A stretch of 18,813 bases of DNA from DASUAL01 sp035763805. Its GTDB lineage: Bacteria > Gemmatimonadota > Gemmatimonadetes > Gemmatimonadales > GWC2-71-9. The translations under genes were made by a program, and so were the position numbers. The stretch is taken from the NCBI GenBank assembly GCA_035763805.1, contig DASUAL010000050.1, positions 1-18,813 on the forward strand. Direction: 5' to 3'. Shown here in pieces: positions 1 through 7,007 of this stretch (the first letter of the stretch is position 1; each line of letters begins with the position of its first letter). Under the pieces are notes generated by a model. It searched no databases. It was not told the DNA's origin and saw only the letters and a program-made list of their open reading frames with translations.

Positions 1-2
1 TC

Positions 3-3000
3 GGTGACCTGAGCATCGACAAGGCAGGGATCTACACGCTCGCGGCCACGGCGAATGGGTTCGCTGCCACGAGCGACCAGTTCACCATCACGCCCGACGC
101 CGCGACCGCGTTGCGGTTCACCGTCCAGCCCTCGAACGCGGCGGCGGGGACGACCATCACGCCGCAGGTCGAAGTGACCGCGTACGATGCTCACGACAAC
201 ATCGCGACGGGATTCACGGGCAGCGTGACGATCGCTATCGCGACCAATCCGGCGGGCGGCACCCTGTCCGGCACGACGGAGATCGCCGCGGTCAACGGGG
301 TCGCAACGTTCTCCACCCTGAGCCTTAACAACGCGGGGATCGACTACACCCTTTCGGCCACGTCCGGCAGCCTCACGCCCGCCACGAGCGCATCGTTCGA
401 GATCACCGCGGGGGCGGCGAGTCGGCTCGCCTTTACCGTGCAGCCCCCCGCGGCCACGACGGCAGGCGCGACGCTCAGTCCGGCGCTGGGAGTGACGGCG
501 CGGGACTCGCTGGATAATCCTGTGACGACCTTTGTGGGGACGGTAACGCTGACGATTACGGCCAATACGAACACCAGCGGGGCCACGCTGTCGGGCACGA
601 GGCAGGTCGACGCGGTGGCAGGCGTTGCCACCTTCGGGGATCTCAGCATTGACAAAGTCGGGACCGGCTACACGCTCTCGGCCACTGCCAACGGGCTCGC
701 CGGGACGATGAGCGCGCTCTTTAATATCACACCAGGGGCACCGAGTCGGCTCGTCTTCACCGTGCAGCCGAGCCCGACGACGGCGGGAGCGCCGATTGCC
801 CCGCCCGTTCAGGTGACCGTGCAGGATGCCCTCGGCAACACCGCCACGGACTTCACCAGCGGCGTGGACATCGCGATCGGGACCAATCCGGCCGGTGGCA
901 CCCTCACGGGCACGACGACCGTGAACGCGGTGGCGGGGGTGGCGAGCTTCAGCGACCTGCGCATCGACAAGGCCGCGTTGAACCCTTACACACTCGTGGC
1001 CGCAGCCGGGGGGTTGTCCAGCGCCACCAGCACGGCGTTCACCATCACGGCCGACGTCGCCACCGCGTTGATGTTCACCGTGCAGCCCTCGAACGCGGCG
1101 GCGGGTGCGACCATCGCGCCGCAGGTCGAGGTGACGGCGCTCGATGCGCACGGCAACGTCGCCACTGGCTTTGGGAGCAATGTGATCGTGGCGTTCGGCG
1201 CCAATCCCGGAGGCGGAACGCTGTCGGGTACGACGGAGGTCGCCGCGGTCAACGGGATCGCCACCTTCTCCACGCTGAGCATCGACAAGGCGGCCACCGG
1301 CTACAGGTTGACGGCTACGGCGACCGGGCCCACTGCCGCCACGAGCGCTTTCTTCGATATCACCGCTGGAGCGGCGACCCGGCTGGTCTTCACCGGGCAA
1401 CCGAGCACCGCGACGCCCCTTGCGACCATCGACCCGGCCGTGCTGGTCACGGCGCGGGACGCGTTCGACAACTTGGCCACCGGGTTCGCGGGCAATGTGA
1501 CCGTGGCAATCGGGTTCAACCCCGCAGGCGGCTCGCTGTCAGGCACGCAGACGTTCGCCGCGATCGGGGGGGTCGCGACCTTCCCGACGCTGAGAATCAA
1601 CAGTGTGGGGACCTACACGCTCACAGCCACGGCGGCGAGCCTCGCGGCGGCCACGAGCGACACGTTCGACATCATCACCTCGACGGCGACGCAGCTCTTC
1701 TTCACGGTGCAGCCGGGCGGCGCGGCCCACAGCGCGACGGCGGGCGCGACGATCACGCCTGCGGTCCAGGTGACCGTGCGGGATGCGTCCGGCCAGACCG
1801 TGACCACCTTTAACGGAGATGTGACGCTCACGATCACGGCAGGACCCAGCGGAGCGAATCTATCTGGCACGACCACGGTCCCCGCCGCCGGCGGGATCGC
1901 CACCTTCTCGGATCTGAGCATCGACAAGACCGGGACTGGGTACAAGCTCACCGCCACGTCCGCCGGTCTGCCAGCGGTCGCGAGCGCCTTCTTTACGGTC
2001 ACGGCGGGACCGGCGGCCCAGCTGGCGTTCAACGTGCAGCCCAGCACCGCGACGGCGCTGACGACGATCACGCCGCAGGTCGAGGTGATCGTGCGAGACG
2101 CACTGGACAACAGGGTCACGGGATTCACGGGGAATGTGACCGTGGCGATCACCCCTGGGACGGGGACTGCGGGCGCCACGCTCTCCGGCACCACGACGGT
2201 AGCCGCGGTCCAGGGCATCGCCAGCTTCTCCACCCTGAGCATCGACAGCGCCGGCGCGGGCTACCAGCTGACGGCGACGGCGGCCGGGCTCCCGGATACG
2301 ACGAGCACGCCCTTCAACGTCACCGCCACACTGGCGACCCAGCTGGTGTTCACGGTCCAGCCGACCAGCACGATCGCGGGAGCGACCATCAGTCCGGCCG
2401 TACAGGTCACAGCGCGCGATGCGTCGGGCCTGACGGACGCCAGTTTCACTGGGGACGTGACGTTGACAATCAGGGCGGGGACGGGGACGAGCGGCGCCAC
2501 GCTCTCCGGCACGAGGACGGTGGCGGCGGTCAACGGGGTTGCCACCTTCCCCACGCTCAGCATCGACAGGAGCGGGACCGGCTACAAGCTGTCCGCTACG
2601 GGTACGGGCGTCGCGGGCAGCACCAGCTCCTCCTTCACCATCAACCCCGGCGCGGCGAGCCAGCTGAGCTTCACCGTCCAGCCCGACTCGACCGCGGCGG
2701 GCGCGCTGATCACGCCGGCGGTTCAGGTGACGGTGAAGGACGCGCTTGGCAACCCCGTGAAGACCTTCGGCGGCACGGTGACGGTGACGATACAGACGAA
2801 CGCCGGCGGCGGCACGTTGTCCGGCACCACGACGGTCGCCGCGCCAAGCGGGGTTGCCACATTCTCTGACTTGAGCATCGACAAGGCGGCCACCGGCTAC
2901 GGGTTGGAAGCGACCTCGGCCAGCCTGACCTCTGCCTCGAGCGACCTGTTCAGCATCACGGCGGGGGCGGCCACCCAGCTGGTCTTCAGCGTACAGCCGA

Positions 3001-3278
3001 GCAACGTGGCGGCGGGCGCGATAATCTCGCCCAACGTACGAGTCACCGCGATGGACGCGCTCGGCAACGTGGCGCGGGCCTTCACCGGCGTGATGACAGT
3101 GGCGATTGAGACCGGCGCGCCTGGCGCCCTGCTCAGCGGCACAACCGACGTGACCGCGGGCAACGGGGTCGCCATCTTCTCCGATCTCAGCATCGACCTG
3201 GTGGGCACCGGCTACACGCTGAGGGTGACGGCGCCGGGGCTCCCGGCGGTGGTGAGCACTCTGTTCAACGTCTTCTGA
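3..3278 (+). CDS. Large Ig-like repeat surface/secreted protein (5' partial)
   Basis: The reading frame is open from base 3, and the first 36 codons already encode the end of a repeat (GDLSIDKAG..YTLAATA), so the true start lies upstream. The TTG at 111 is inside a repeat and is not a start. Ten full repeats of 104-109 residues follow, each beginning near F-T-V-Q-P (first bases 117, 432, 756, 1074, 1389, 1701, 2028, 2349, 2670, 2985). Each runs through V-x-V-T-x-x-D-A-x-G/D-N, L-S-G-T, G-V-A-T-F-x-x-L-S-I-D and G-Y-x-L-x-A-T to F-x-I-T. This is the pattern of bacterial Ig-like beta-sandwich domains found in exported adhesin or surface proteins. I see no cysteine or tryptophan in the visible part. 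The protein stops at the end of the last repeat (LFNVF) with no LPxTG, PEP-CTERM, transmembrane or type IX sorting tail, so any anchor or enzymatic domain would have to be N-terminal. The exact function is unknown; the export role is inferred from the family. Confidence 0.85.
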   Translation, partial: GDLSIDKAGIYTLAATANGFAATSDQFTITPDAATALRFTVQPSNAAAGTTITPQVEVTAYDAHDNIATGFTGSVTIAIATNPAGGTLSGTTEIAAVNGVATFSTLSLNNAGIDYTLSATSGSLTPATSASFEITAGAASRLAFTVQPPAATTAGATLSPALGVTARDSLDNPVTTFVGTVTLTITANTNTSGATLSGTRQVDAVAGVATFGDLSIDKVGTGYTLSATANGLAGTMSALFNITPGAPSRLVFTVQPSPTTAGAPIAPPVQVTVQDALGNTATDFTSGVDIAIGTNPAGGTLTGTTTVNAVAGVASFSDLRIDKAALNPYTLVAAAGGLSSATSTAFTITADVATALMFTVQPSNAAAGATIAPQVEVTALDAHGNVATGFGSNVIVAFGANPGGGTLSGTTEVAAVNGIATFSTLSIDKAATGYRLTATATGPTAATSAFFDITAGAATRLVFTGQPSTATPLATIDPAVLVTARDAFDNLATGFAGNVTVAIGFNPAGGSLSGTQTFAAIGGVATFPTLRINSVGTYTLTATAASLAAATSDTFDIITSTATQLFFTVQPGGAAHSATAGATITPAVQVTVRDASGQTVTTFNGDVTLTITAGPSGANLSGTTTVPAAGGIATFSDLSIDKTGTGYKLTATSAGLPAVASAFFTVTAGPAAQLAFNVQPSTATALTTITPQVEVIVRDALDNRVTGFTGNVTVAITPGTGTAGATLSGTTTVAAVQGIASFSTLSIDSAGAGYQLTATAAGLPDTTSTPFNVTATLATQLVFTVQPTSTIAGATISPAVQVTARDASGLTDASFTGDVTLTIRAGTGTSGATLSGTRTVAAVNGVATFPTLSIDRSGTGYKLSATGTGVAGSTSSSFTINPGAASQLSFTVQPDSTAAGALITPAVQVTVKDALGNPVKTFGGTVTVTIQTNAGGGTLSGTTTVAAPSGVATFSDLSIDKAATGYGLEATSASLTSASSDLFSITAGAATQLVFSVQPSNVAAGAIISPNVRVTAMDALGNVARAFTGVMTVAIETGAPGALLSGTTDVTAGNGVAIFSDLSIDLVGTGYTLRVTAPGLPAVVSTLFNVF
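117..3278 (+). repeat. Ten tandem ~315-bp coding repeats (Ig-like domains)
   Basis: Spacing between successive FTVQP codon blocks is 315, 324, 318, 315, 312, 327, 321, 321 and 315 bp, always in frame. The repeats have diverged in DNA but keep the same protein pattern. Two subtypes differ in the middle strand. Repeats 1, 3, 4, 5 and 9 carry an N-x-G-G-type turn before LSG, while 2, 6, 7 and 8 carry an S/A-G-A turn; repeat 10 is atypical. Repeats 1 and 4 are nearly alike in their first 63 bases (six differences), which points to a past duplication of a three-repeat block of about 957 bp. Confidence 0.85.
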
Positions 3279-3425
3279 GCTCGAACGGGGTCTCCACTCG
3301 TCATCGATCTCCAGACCTTCCTAGAGCTTAGGCCCACTCCAAGGAAGGCTCGTTCCAACGGTCGAGATCGTCGGACATCCCGAACAGAGCTACCGCGGCG
3401 CGACCGACCAGTGTACTCTGCCCCA
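3279..3425. other. Intergenic spacer with weak inverted repeat
   Basis: There is no gene in these 147 bp. A 7-bp inverted repeat (CCTTCCT at 3316-3322, AGGAAGG at 3342-3348, 19-nt loop) lies 38 bp after the stop of the repeat protein. It has no following T run, so it is at best a poor terminator. A TANNNT-like hexamer (TACTCT, 3414-3419) sits six bases before the ATG at 3426. That is the spacing expected of a -10 box for a leaderless transcript, and no Shine-Dalgarno sequence is visible there. Confidence 0.35.
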
Positions 3426-3998
3426 ATGTCGCCCAGTCGCCAGATCTTCCTGCTCTCGCCCGCCAATTGCTCAGGCAAGCGTGCCGGTTTTCTGCTGCGC
3501 AAGAACGCCCGCTCGGCTCTGGCACAGCGCCTTCGATCGCGAGAAGGTGCGACCATTGGCGAGGTCTTCACCTTCATGAGTGGGCTGTATTTTCGCGGCA
3601 AGCTGGCGTATGCGGTGGCGTTCGCCAATCCGCCGGACGGCTGCTCTGGCATTCAGGTGATCGTGCCCGGCGTGGGCCTCTCCTCTCCCGGTGCTATCAT
3701 CGATCTCGCTGGGTTACGGGCGATCGCCCGGGTTCCGGTCGATCCGGGTGATGGGCGCTACACCCGGCCATTACGGCGCGATGCCGCTCGACTGGCCGAA
3801 CGACTGGAGCCGCCGGATGCTGCTGTCCTGCTCGGCAGTATCGCGACTCCGAAGTACCTCCAGCCGTTGAGGGAAGTGTTGGGCCCGCGACTGCGCTTTC
3901 CCCGAGAGTTCATCGGGCGAGGAGACATGAGTCGAGGCGCTCTCATGCTGCGGTGCGCCGCCGACGGCCGCGAGCTCACGTACATCGAGAGTTCGTGA
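3426..3998 (+). CDS. Conserved-looking hypothetical protein beside DNA repair genes
   Basis: This is a soluble protein of 190 residues that I cannot assign to a named family with confidence. The ATG at 3426 is preferred to the in-frame GTG at 3411 because the protein then begins MSPSRQIFLLSPANCSGKRA, with a conserved-looking block near the N-terminus. Other blocks that look constrained are T-F-M-S-G-L-Y-F-R-G-K-L-A-Y-A in the first third, L-L-G-S-I-A-T-P-K-Y-L at about two thirds, and F-I-G-R-G-D-M-S-R-G-A-L-M-L-R-C near the C-terminus. There are no membrane segments or signal peptide. It is followed after 28 bp by the primase-polymerase gene on the same strand, so a shared transcript and a link to DNA repair are likely, but by inference only. 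It is not Ku: none of the Ku core is recognisable. Base composition and codon use match the neighbours. Confidence 0.75.
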   Translation: MSPSRQIFLLSPANCSGKRAGFLLRKNARSALAQRLRSREGATIGEVFTFMSGLYFRGKLAYAVAFANPPDGCSGIQVIVPGVGLSSPGAIIDLAGLRAIARVPVDPGDGRYTRPLRRDAARLAERLEPPDAAVLLGSIATPKYLQPLREVLGPRLRFPREFIGRGDMSRGALMLRCAADGRELTYIESS

Positions 3999-4027
3999 GC
4001 GCGGCTTTCCTAAGCGCGGCTTTCCTA
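3998..4027 (+). repeat. Perfect 15-bp tandem duplication between stop and start
   Basis: The unit AGCGCGGCTTTCCTA occurs twice back to back (3998-4012 and 4013-4027). The first base of copy one is the A of the upstream TGA stop, and the last base of copy two is the A of the downstream ATG. The duplication therefore sets the whole intercistronic distance. It contains no Shine-Dalgarno sequence. Confidence 0.9.
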
Positions 4028-5322
4028 TGAGCAAATCTCTGGGCAAATCTCGCGACAAGGCCGCCAAGCCCGGCAGCGCCGCACACGAACTGCTCCTGAT
4101 CGAGGGACGCGAGATCGGGATCTCGAATCCCAGCAAGGTGCTGTTTCCGAAGCCGAAGTACACCAAGCTCGATCTGGTGCGTTACTATCTCACGGTGGCT
4201 GAAGGCGCGCTGCGCGGCGCCGGCGGACGGCCCAACGTGCTGGTACGCTATCCCAACGGCATCGCCGGCGAATTCTTCTATCAGAAGCGCGCCCCGGAAT
4301 CGCGTCCACCATGGATCGAGGTGGTGTCGCTGCGTTTTCCCTCTGGGCGCAGCGCCGACGAGGTAGTGCCGCGCGATGCCGCGGCGCTCGCCTGGCTGGC
4401 GAATCTCGCCTGCCTCGAGCTGCACCCCCATCCGGTGCGGGCCGATGACCTGGACCATCCCGACGAGCTACGCGTGGACTTGGATCCCGTGCCCGGCGTG
4501 AAGTGGGCGCAGGTGCGCGCCGTGGCGCACGTGGTCCGGGAAGCGTTGCACGACTGCGGGCTGGTCGGGTGGCCCAAGACCTCGGGCAGCCGCGGCATGC
4601 ACGTCAACGTGCGCATCGAGCGGCGCTGGAGCTTCGATGAGGTGCGCCGCGCGGCGCTGGCGCTGGCTCGCGACGTCGAGCGGCGCGCGCCGCGCATCGC
4701 GACCAGCAAGTGGTGGAAGGAAGAGCGCCATGGCATATTCGTGGACTACAACCAGAACGCCAAGGACCGCACCGTTGCCTCGGCCTACTCGGTGCGTCCC
4801 ACCGCCGATGCCCGGGTGTCGGCACCACTCTTCTGGGACGAAGTGGACGCGGCCGAGCCGGCTGACTTTACGCTCGCCACCATGCCCAAACGCTTTGCGA
4901 AGCAGGGCGATCGACACGCCGGGATCGACGAGGTTCCCGGGTCGCTCGAGCAGCTCCTCGAGCTCTCGGCCCGGCACGAGCGCGAGGGACAGGGCGATGC
5001 GCCGTGGCCGCCGCACTACAAAAAGCGGCTGGGCGAGCCGCCGCGCGTGCAACCGTCCAAAGCCCGTGCCGCCAGGTATCCGCTGATCGAAATCGCGCGG
5101 GCGAAGCGCAAGGCGGACGCGCTCGCCGGGCTCAAGCGCTGGAAGGCCCGTCACCCGGAAGCGGCGGCGCACCTCGAGCCCGCCGACGTGCTGGTCGACG
5201 CGATGCGCGGCCGCTCGTCCACCTGGACGCGCATCCGCGTCAACCTGCAGCACGTGCCCGCGAAACTCCGGCCGGCTCAGGAACGTCTCGACCCAGACGA
5301 GAAGACTTTGTCGAGCTGGTAG
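4027..5322 (+). CDS. Stand-alone primase-polymerase (LigD PolDom / Prim-PolC-like)
   Basis: A 431-residue archaeo-eukaryotic primase-type polymerase that would add (ribo)nucleotides at gaps or ends during DNA break or excision repair. The N-terminal block ISNPSKVLFPKPKYTKLDL followed by Y-Y and RYPNGIAGEFFYQK is typical of LigD polymerase domains. The metal-binding pair is in DELRVDLDP (Asp151, Asp153). The nucleotide-binding S-G-S-R-G-M-H lies at 186-192. The third acidic residue is in F-V-D-Y-N-Q-N (Asp240), 87 residues after Asp153, close to the spacing in the mycobacterial enzyme. The block HPVRADDLDHPDELR resembles the stand-alone Prim-PolC group. A basic C-terminal extension of about 120 residues (from around 310) has no assigned domain. 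No ligase or nuclease domain is fused. The ATG at 4027 has no Shine-Dalgarno sequence and probably depends on coupling with the gene 28 bp upstream. Its last 46 bp overlap the convergent ligase gene. Confidence 0.9.
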   Translation: MSKSLGKSRDKAAKPGSAAHELLLIEGREIGISNPSKVLFPKPKYTKLDLVRYYLTVAEGALRGAGGRPNVLVRYPNGIAGEFFYQKRAPESRPPWIEVVSLRFPSGRSADEVVPRDAAALAWLANLACLELHPHPVRADDLDHPDELRVDLDPVPGVKWAQVRAVAHVVREALHDCGLVGWPKTSGSRGMHVNVRIERRWSFDEVRRAALALARDVERRAPRIATSKWWKEERHGIFVDYNQNAKDRTVASAYSVRPTADARVSAPLFWDEVDAAEPADFTLATMPKRFAKQGDRHAGIDEVPGSLEQLLELSARHEREGQGDAPWPPHYKKRLGEPPRVQPSKARAARYPLIEIARAKRKADALAGLKRWKARHPEAAAHLEPADVLVDAMRGRSSTWTRIRVNLQHVPAKLRPAQERLDPDEKTLSSW

Positions 5323-6383
5323 GCGGGCGTGACCTCGAGCTGATCGTAGCGGCAGTCGCGCGGCTTCTTGTCCGGCCGCCAGCGCAGGAAGGTGGCGGCG
5401 TGGCGAAAGCGGTTGCCCTGCAAGTGATCGTACTTGACCTCGCACACCCGCTCGATGCGCAGCGGCTCCCACGACAGATCCTTGCCCGCGCTCCAGCGGC
5501 TCTGCGCGCCCGGCATGCGGCTCGGCCCGCTGACCTCCGCCTGCGCCCATTCCCGCCAGGGGTGCTTCTTCAAGGCGTCCTTGCACAGCGGCGCGAGCTC
5601 TTGTACGAGCTGCTTGCGCATCGTCATGGTGAACGACGAGGTGACGCCGACGTGTTGCAGCACGCCGCGGTCGTCCCACAGGCCGAGCAGCAGCGAGCCC
5701 ACCGCGTCCTTGCCGGTCTTGTACCAGCGGAACCCGGCTACCACGCATTCCGCAGTGCGAGCGTGCTTCACCTTGATCATGGCGCGCTTGCCCGGCTGGT
5801 AGGAACCGTCCGCCGGCTTGGCGACCACGCCATCCAAGCCCGCACCCTCGAACTGCTCGAGCCACTTGGCGGCCAAGCGGCGGTCCGGCGTCATTGGCGT
5901 GAGATGCAGCGGCGGGCCCAGACCCTCGAACAACCGCTCGAGGAGGGCGCGGCGCTCGCGCTGCGGCGCCGGCATCCGGCTGCGACCGCCCGATGCGAGC
6001 AGGTCGAAGCCGACGAAGCTTGCGGGCGTCTCCTTCGCGAGCTTCGCAACGCGCGAGGCGGCGGGATGCAAGCGCATCTGCAAGGCATCGAAGTCGAGCC
6101 CCTCGGGCGTCGTGATCACGATCTCGCCGTCGATCACGCAGCCCTCGGGCAGCTGCTCGAGCAGCGCCTCGTGCAGTTCAGGGAAATAGCGGTCGAGCGG
6201 CTTCAAGTCGCGGCTCTGGATGTAGACGTCGGATCCGCTACGAAACACGATGGCGCGGAAACCGTCCCATTTCGGCTCGAAGAGAAAGCTGCCCGTATCA
6301 GGCAAAGCGTCCGCCAGTTTGGCGAGCATCGGCTCGATCGGGGGGGCGATGGGGAACGGCTTGGCACTGCCTCGCTTGCTCAC
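5277..6383 (-). CDS. ligC: ATP-dependent DNA ligase, LigC type
   Basis: A 368-residue ATP-dependent DNA ligase that would seal nicks via a ligase-adenylate intermediate. Motif I is E-P-K-W-D-G-F-R with adenylated Lys38. Motif III is V-I-D-G-E (Glu87) and IIIa is F-V-G-F-D-L-L. Motif IV is L-D-G-V-V-A-K (183-189, Asp where many ligases have Glu). Motif V is M-I-K-V-K (Lys204, Lys206). The C-terminal OB-fold part contains RTAECVVAGFRWYKTG, VGSLLLGLW and R-H-A-A-T-F-L-R-W-R-P-D-K-K. Length and these blocks match mycobacterial LigC (about 358 aa) better than the ligase module of a fused LigD. The start GTG (6381-6383) gives VSKRGSAKPF; its only Shine-Dalgarno-like sequence is a weak GAGAG. It overlaps by four bases (GTGA) a possible small reading frame upstream. 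It is convergent with the primase-polymerase gene and overlaps its 3' end. Confidence 0.92.
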   Translation of the reverse strand: MSKRGSAKPFPIAPPIEPMLAKLADALPDTGSFLFEPKWDGFRAIVFRSGSDVYIQSRDLKPLDRYFPELHEALLEQLPEGCVIDGEIVITTPEGLDFDALQMRLHPAASRVAKLAKETPASFVGFDLLASGGRSRMPAPQRERRALLERLFEGLGPPLHLTPMTPDRRLAAKWLEQFEGAGLDGVVAKPADGSYQPGKRAMIKVKHARTAECVVAGFRWYKTGKDAVGSLLLGLWDDRGVLQHVGVTSSFTMTMRKQLVQELAPLCKDALKKHPWREWAQAEVSGPSRMPGAQSRWSAGKDLSWEPLRIERVCEVKYDHLQGNRFRHAATFLRWRPDKKPRDCRYDQLEVTPAYQLDKVFSSGSRRS

Positions 6384-6490
6384 ACGGTGCTCTCGTAAGG
6401 ACTACTCTGTCCTACCACCACGACCGTTTGGACGCGCGAACCACCACGCGCCGAGAAGAGGGTCAGGGCCAGCAGCAAGGTGCCCGTCAT
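6380..6490 (-). CDS. Possible 36-aa small protein or leader coupled to ligase
   Basis: A short reading frame starts at ATG (6488-6490) with a well-placed GGAG (complement of 6497-6500, six bases upstream). It encodes MTGTLLLALTLFSARGGSRV and ends in YESTV. A hydrophobic stretch covers residues 4-12. Its TGA stop (6380-6382) overlaps the ligase GTG start (6381-6383) in the tetranucleotide GTGA, a classic translational-coupling arrangement. I know no homologue. It could be a real small protein, a coupling leader, or chance. The ligase itself has only a weak ribosome binding site, which favours a coupling role. Confidence 0.35.
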   Translation of the reverse strand: MTGTLLLALTLFSARGGSRVQTVVVVGQSSPYESTV

Positions 6491-6496
6491 CGTGGA

Positions 6497-6500
6497 CTCC
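6497..6500 (-). promoter_or_regulatory. Ribosome binding site of the 36-aa frame
   Basis: GGAG on the minus strand, six bases before the ATG at 6490. It is the strongest ribosome binding signal upstream of the ligase and the main reason for proposing that ligase translation is coupled to the small frame. Confidence 0.4.
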
Positions 6501-6551
6501 AGTCGGGCGGTGACCGGCAAGGCTTCAACCGCCGAGAGCCATCTGGCCGAG

Positions 6552-6950
6552 TCACACCAAGTCGTACTCGAGCGTCACGGGATTCTCCTTGGCATGTCCC
6601 GCGACCGAGCTGCCGTCCCCGCGCAGGGCGGCGAGCTCTCCCGTGCCGGAGCCCGGCACGACCGTATAGGACTCCTTGGCGACGCTGCCGTCAAAAACGC
6701 CGGTCCGCTGAAGCACGAAACTTCCCGTCTTCCCGCCCAGCCGGCCCACCACACGCTCCAGCCCCACGAAGGCGGCCGAGCCATCGGGCCGGTACATCAT
6801 CAGGTATTCGACGTGACTCTCGCCTTCGATGTCGCCTTTGAACGTCTTGGTCACGCGGGCCCGCGTGAGCTTGGGCAGCCCTTCCGCTTCGTTGTAAGGC
6901 TGCTCGTCCCAGCTCTTGATGGCAAAGGTGGCATTCGCGCGCTTTTTCAT
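6552..6950 (-). CDS. DUF3224 domain protein
   Basis: A 132-residue protein with the pattern of the DUF3224 family along its whole length: F-A-I-K-S-W-D-E-Q-P-Y near the start, then L-T-R-A-R-V-T-K-T-F-K-G-D-I-E-G, Y-L-M-M-Y-R-P-D-G-S-A-A-F-V-G-L-E-R-V, G-K-T-G-S-F-V-L-Q, V-P-G-S-G-T-G-E-L-A-A-L-R-G and a terminal L-E-Y-D-L. Family members are small beta-rich proteins of unknown function; no catalytic residue can be pointed to. There is no signal peptide, so it is probably cytoplasmic. The ATG at 6950 is preceded by a G-rich Shine-Dalgarno-like run (AGGGGGGG ending three bases before it). It follows the methyltransferase gene on the same strand after 57 bp, with a hairpin between them. Confidence 0.85.
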   Translation of the reverse strand: MKKRANATFAIKSWDEQPYNEAEGLPKLTRARVTKTFKGDIEGESHVEYLMMYRPDGSAAFVGLERVVGRLGGKTGSFVLQRTGVFDGSVAKESYTVVPGSGTGELAALRGDGSSVAGHAKENPVTLEYDLV

Positions 6951-6960
6951 TTCCCCCCCT

Positions 6961-6999
6961 GAAAACCAGGCCGCGGCGGCGCGCGGGAGACTACCTGGT
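6961..6999 (-). terminator. Nested hairpin with short T run after the methyltransferase gene
   Basis: Read on the minus strand, ACCAGG (complement of 6994-6999) pairs with CCTGGT (complement of 6965-6970), and inside it CCGCG pairs with CGCGG around a six-base loop. A TTTT-containing stretch follows immediately. This resembles a weak intrinsic terminator just after the methyltransferase stop and just before the DUF3224 ribosome binding site. The internal asymmetry (a seven-base bulge) makes it uncertain. Confidence 0.35.
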
Positions 7000-7007
7000 C
7001 CTGTTGT

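Noticed and set aside
111..3278. TTG at 111 as the start of the repeat protein
   Set aside because: The same frame continues to base 3 and encodes the end of a preceding repeat, so the gene is simply cut by the window edge.
117..3278. CRISPR-like or satellite array
   Set aside because: The repeats are in-frame protein domains of about 315 bp with diverged DNA and no spacers.
3426..3998. Ku protein gene
   Set aside because: Its position next to a LigD-type polymerase suggested Ku, but the length (190 aa) and sequence blocks do not resemble the Ku core.
4468..6398. Long antisense frames opposite the polymerase (4468-5865) and the ligase (5004-6398)
   Set aside because: Low-complexity Arg/Ala/Gly products with no family pattern; the opposite strands carry intact catalytic motifs.
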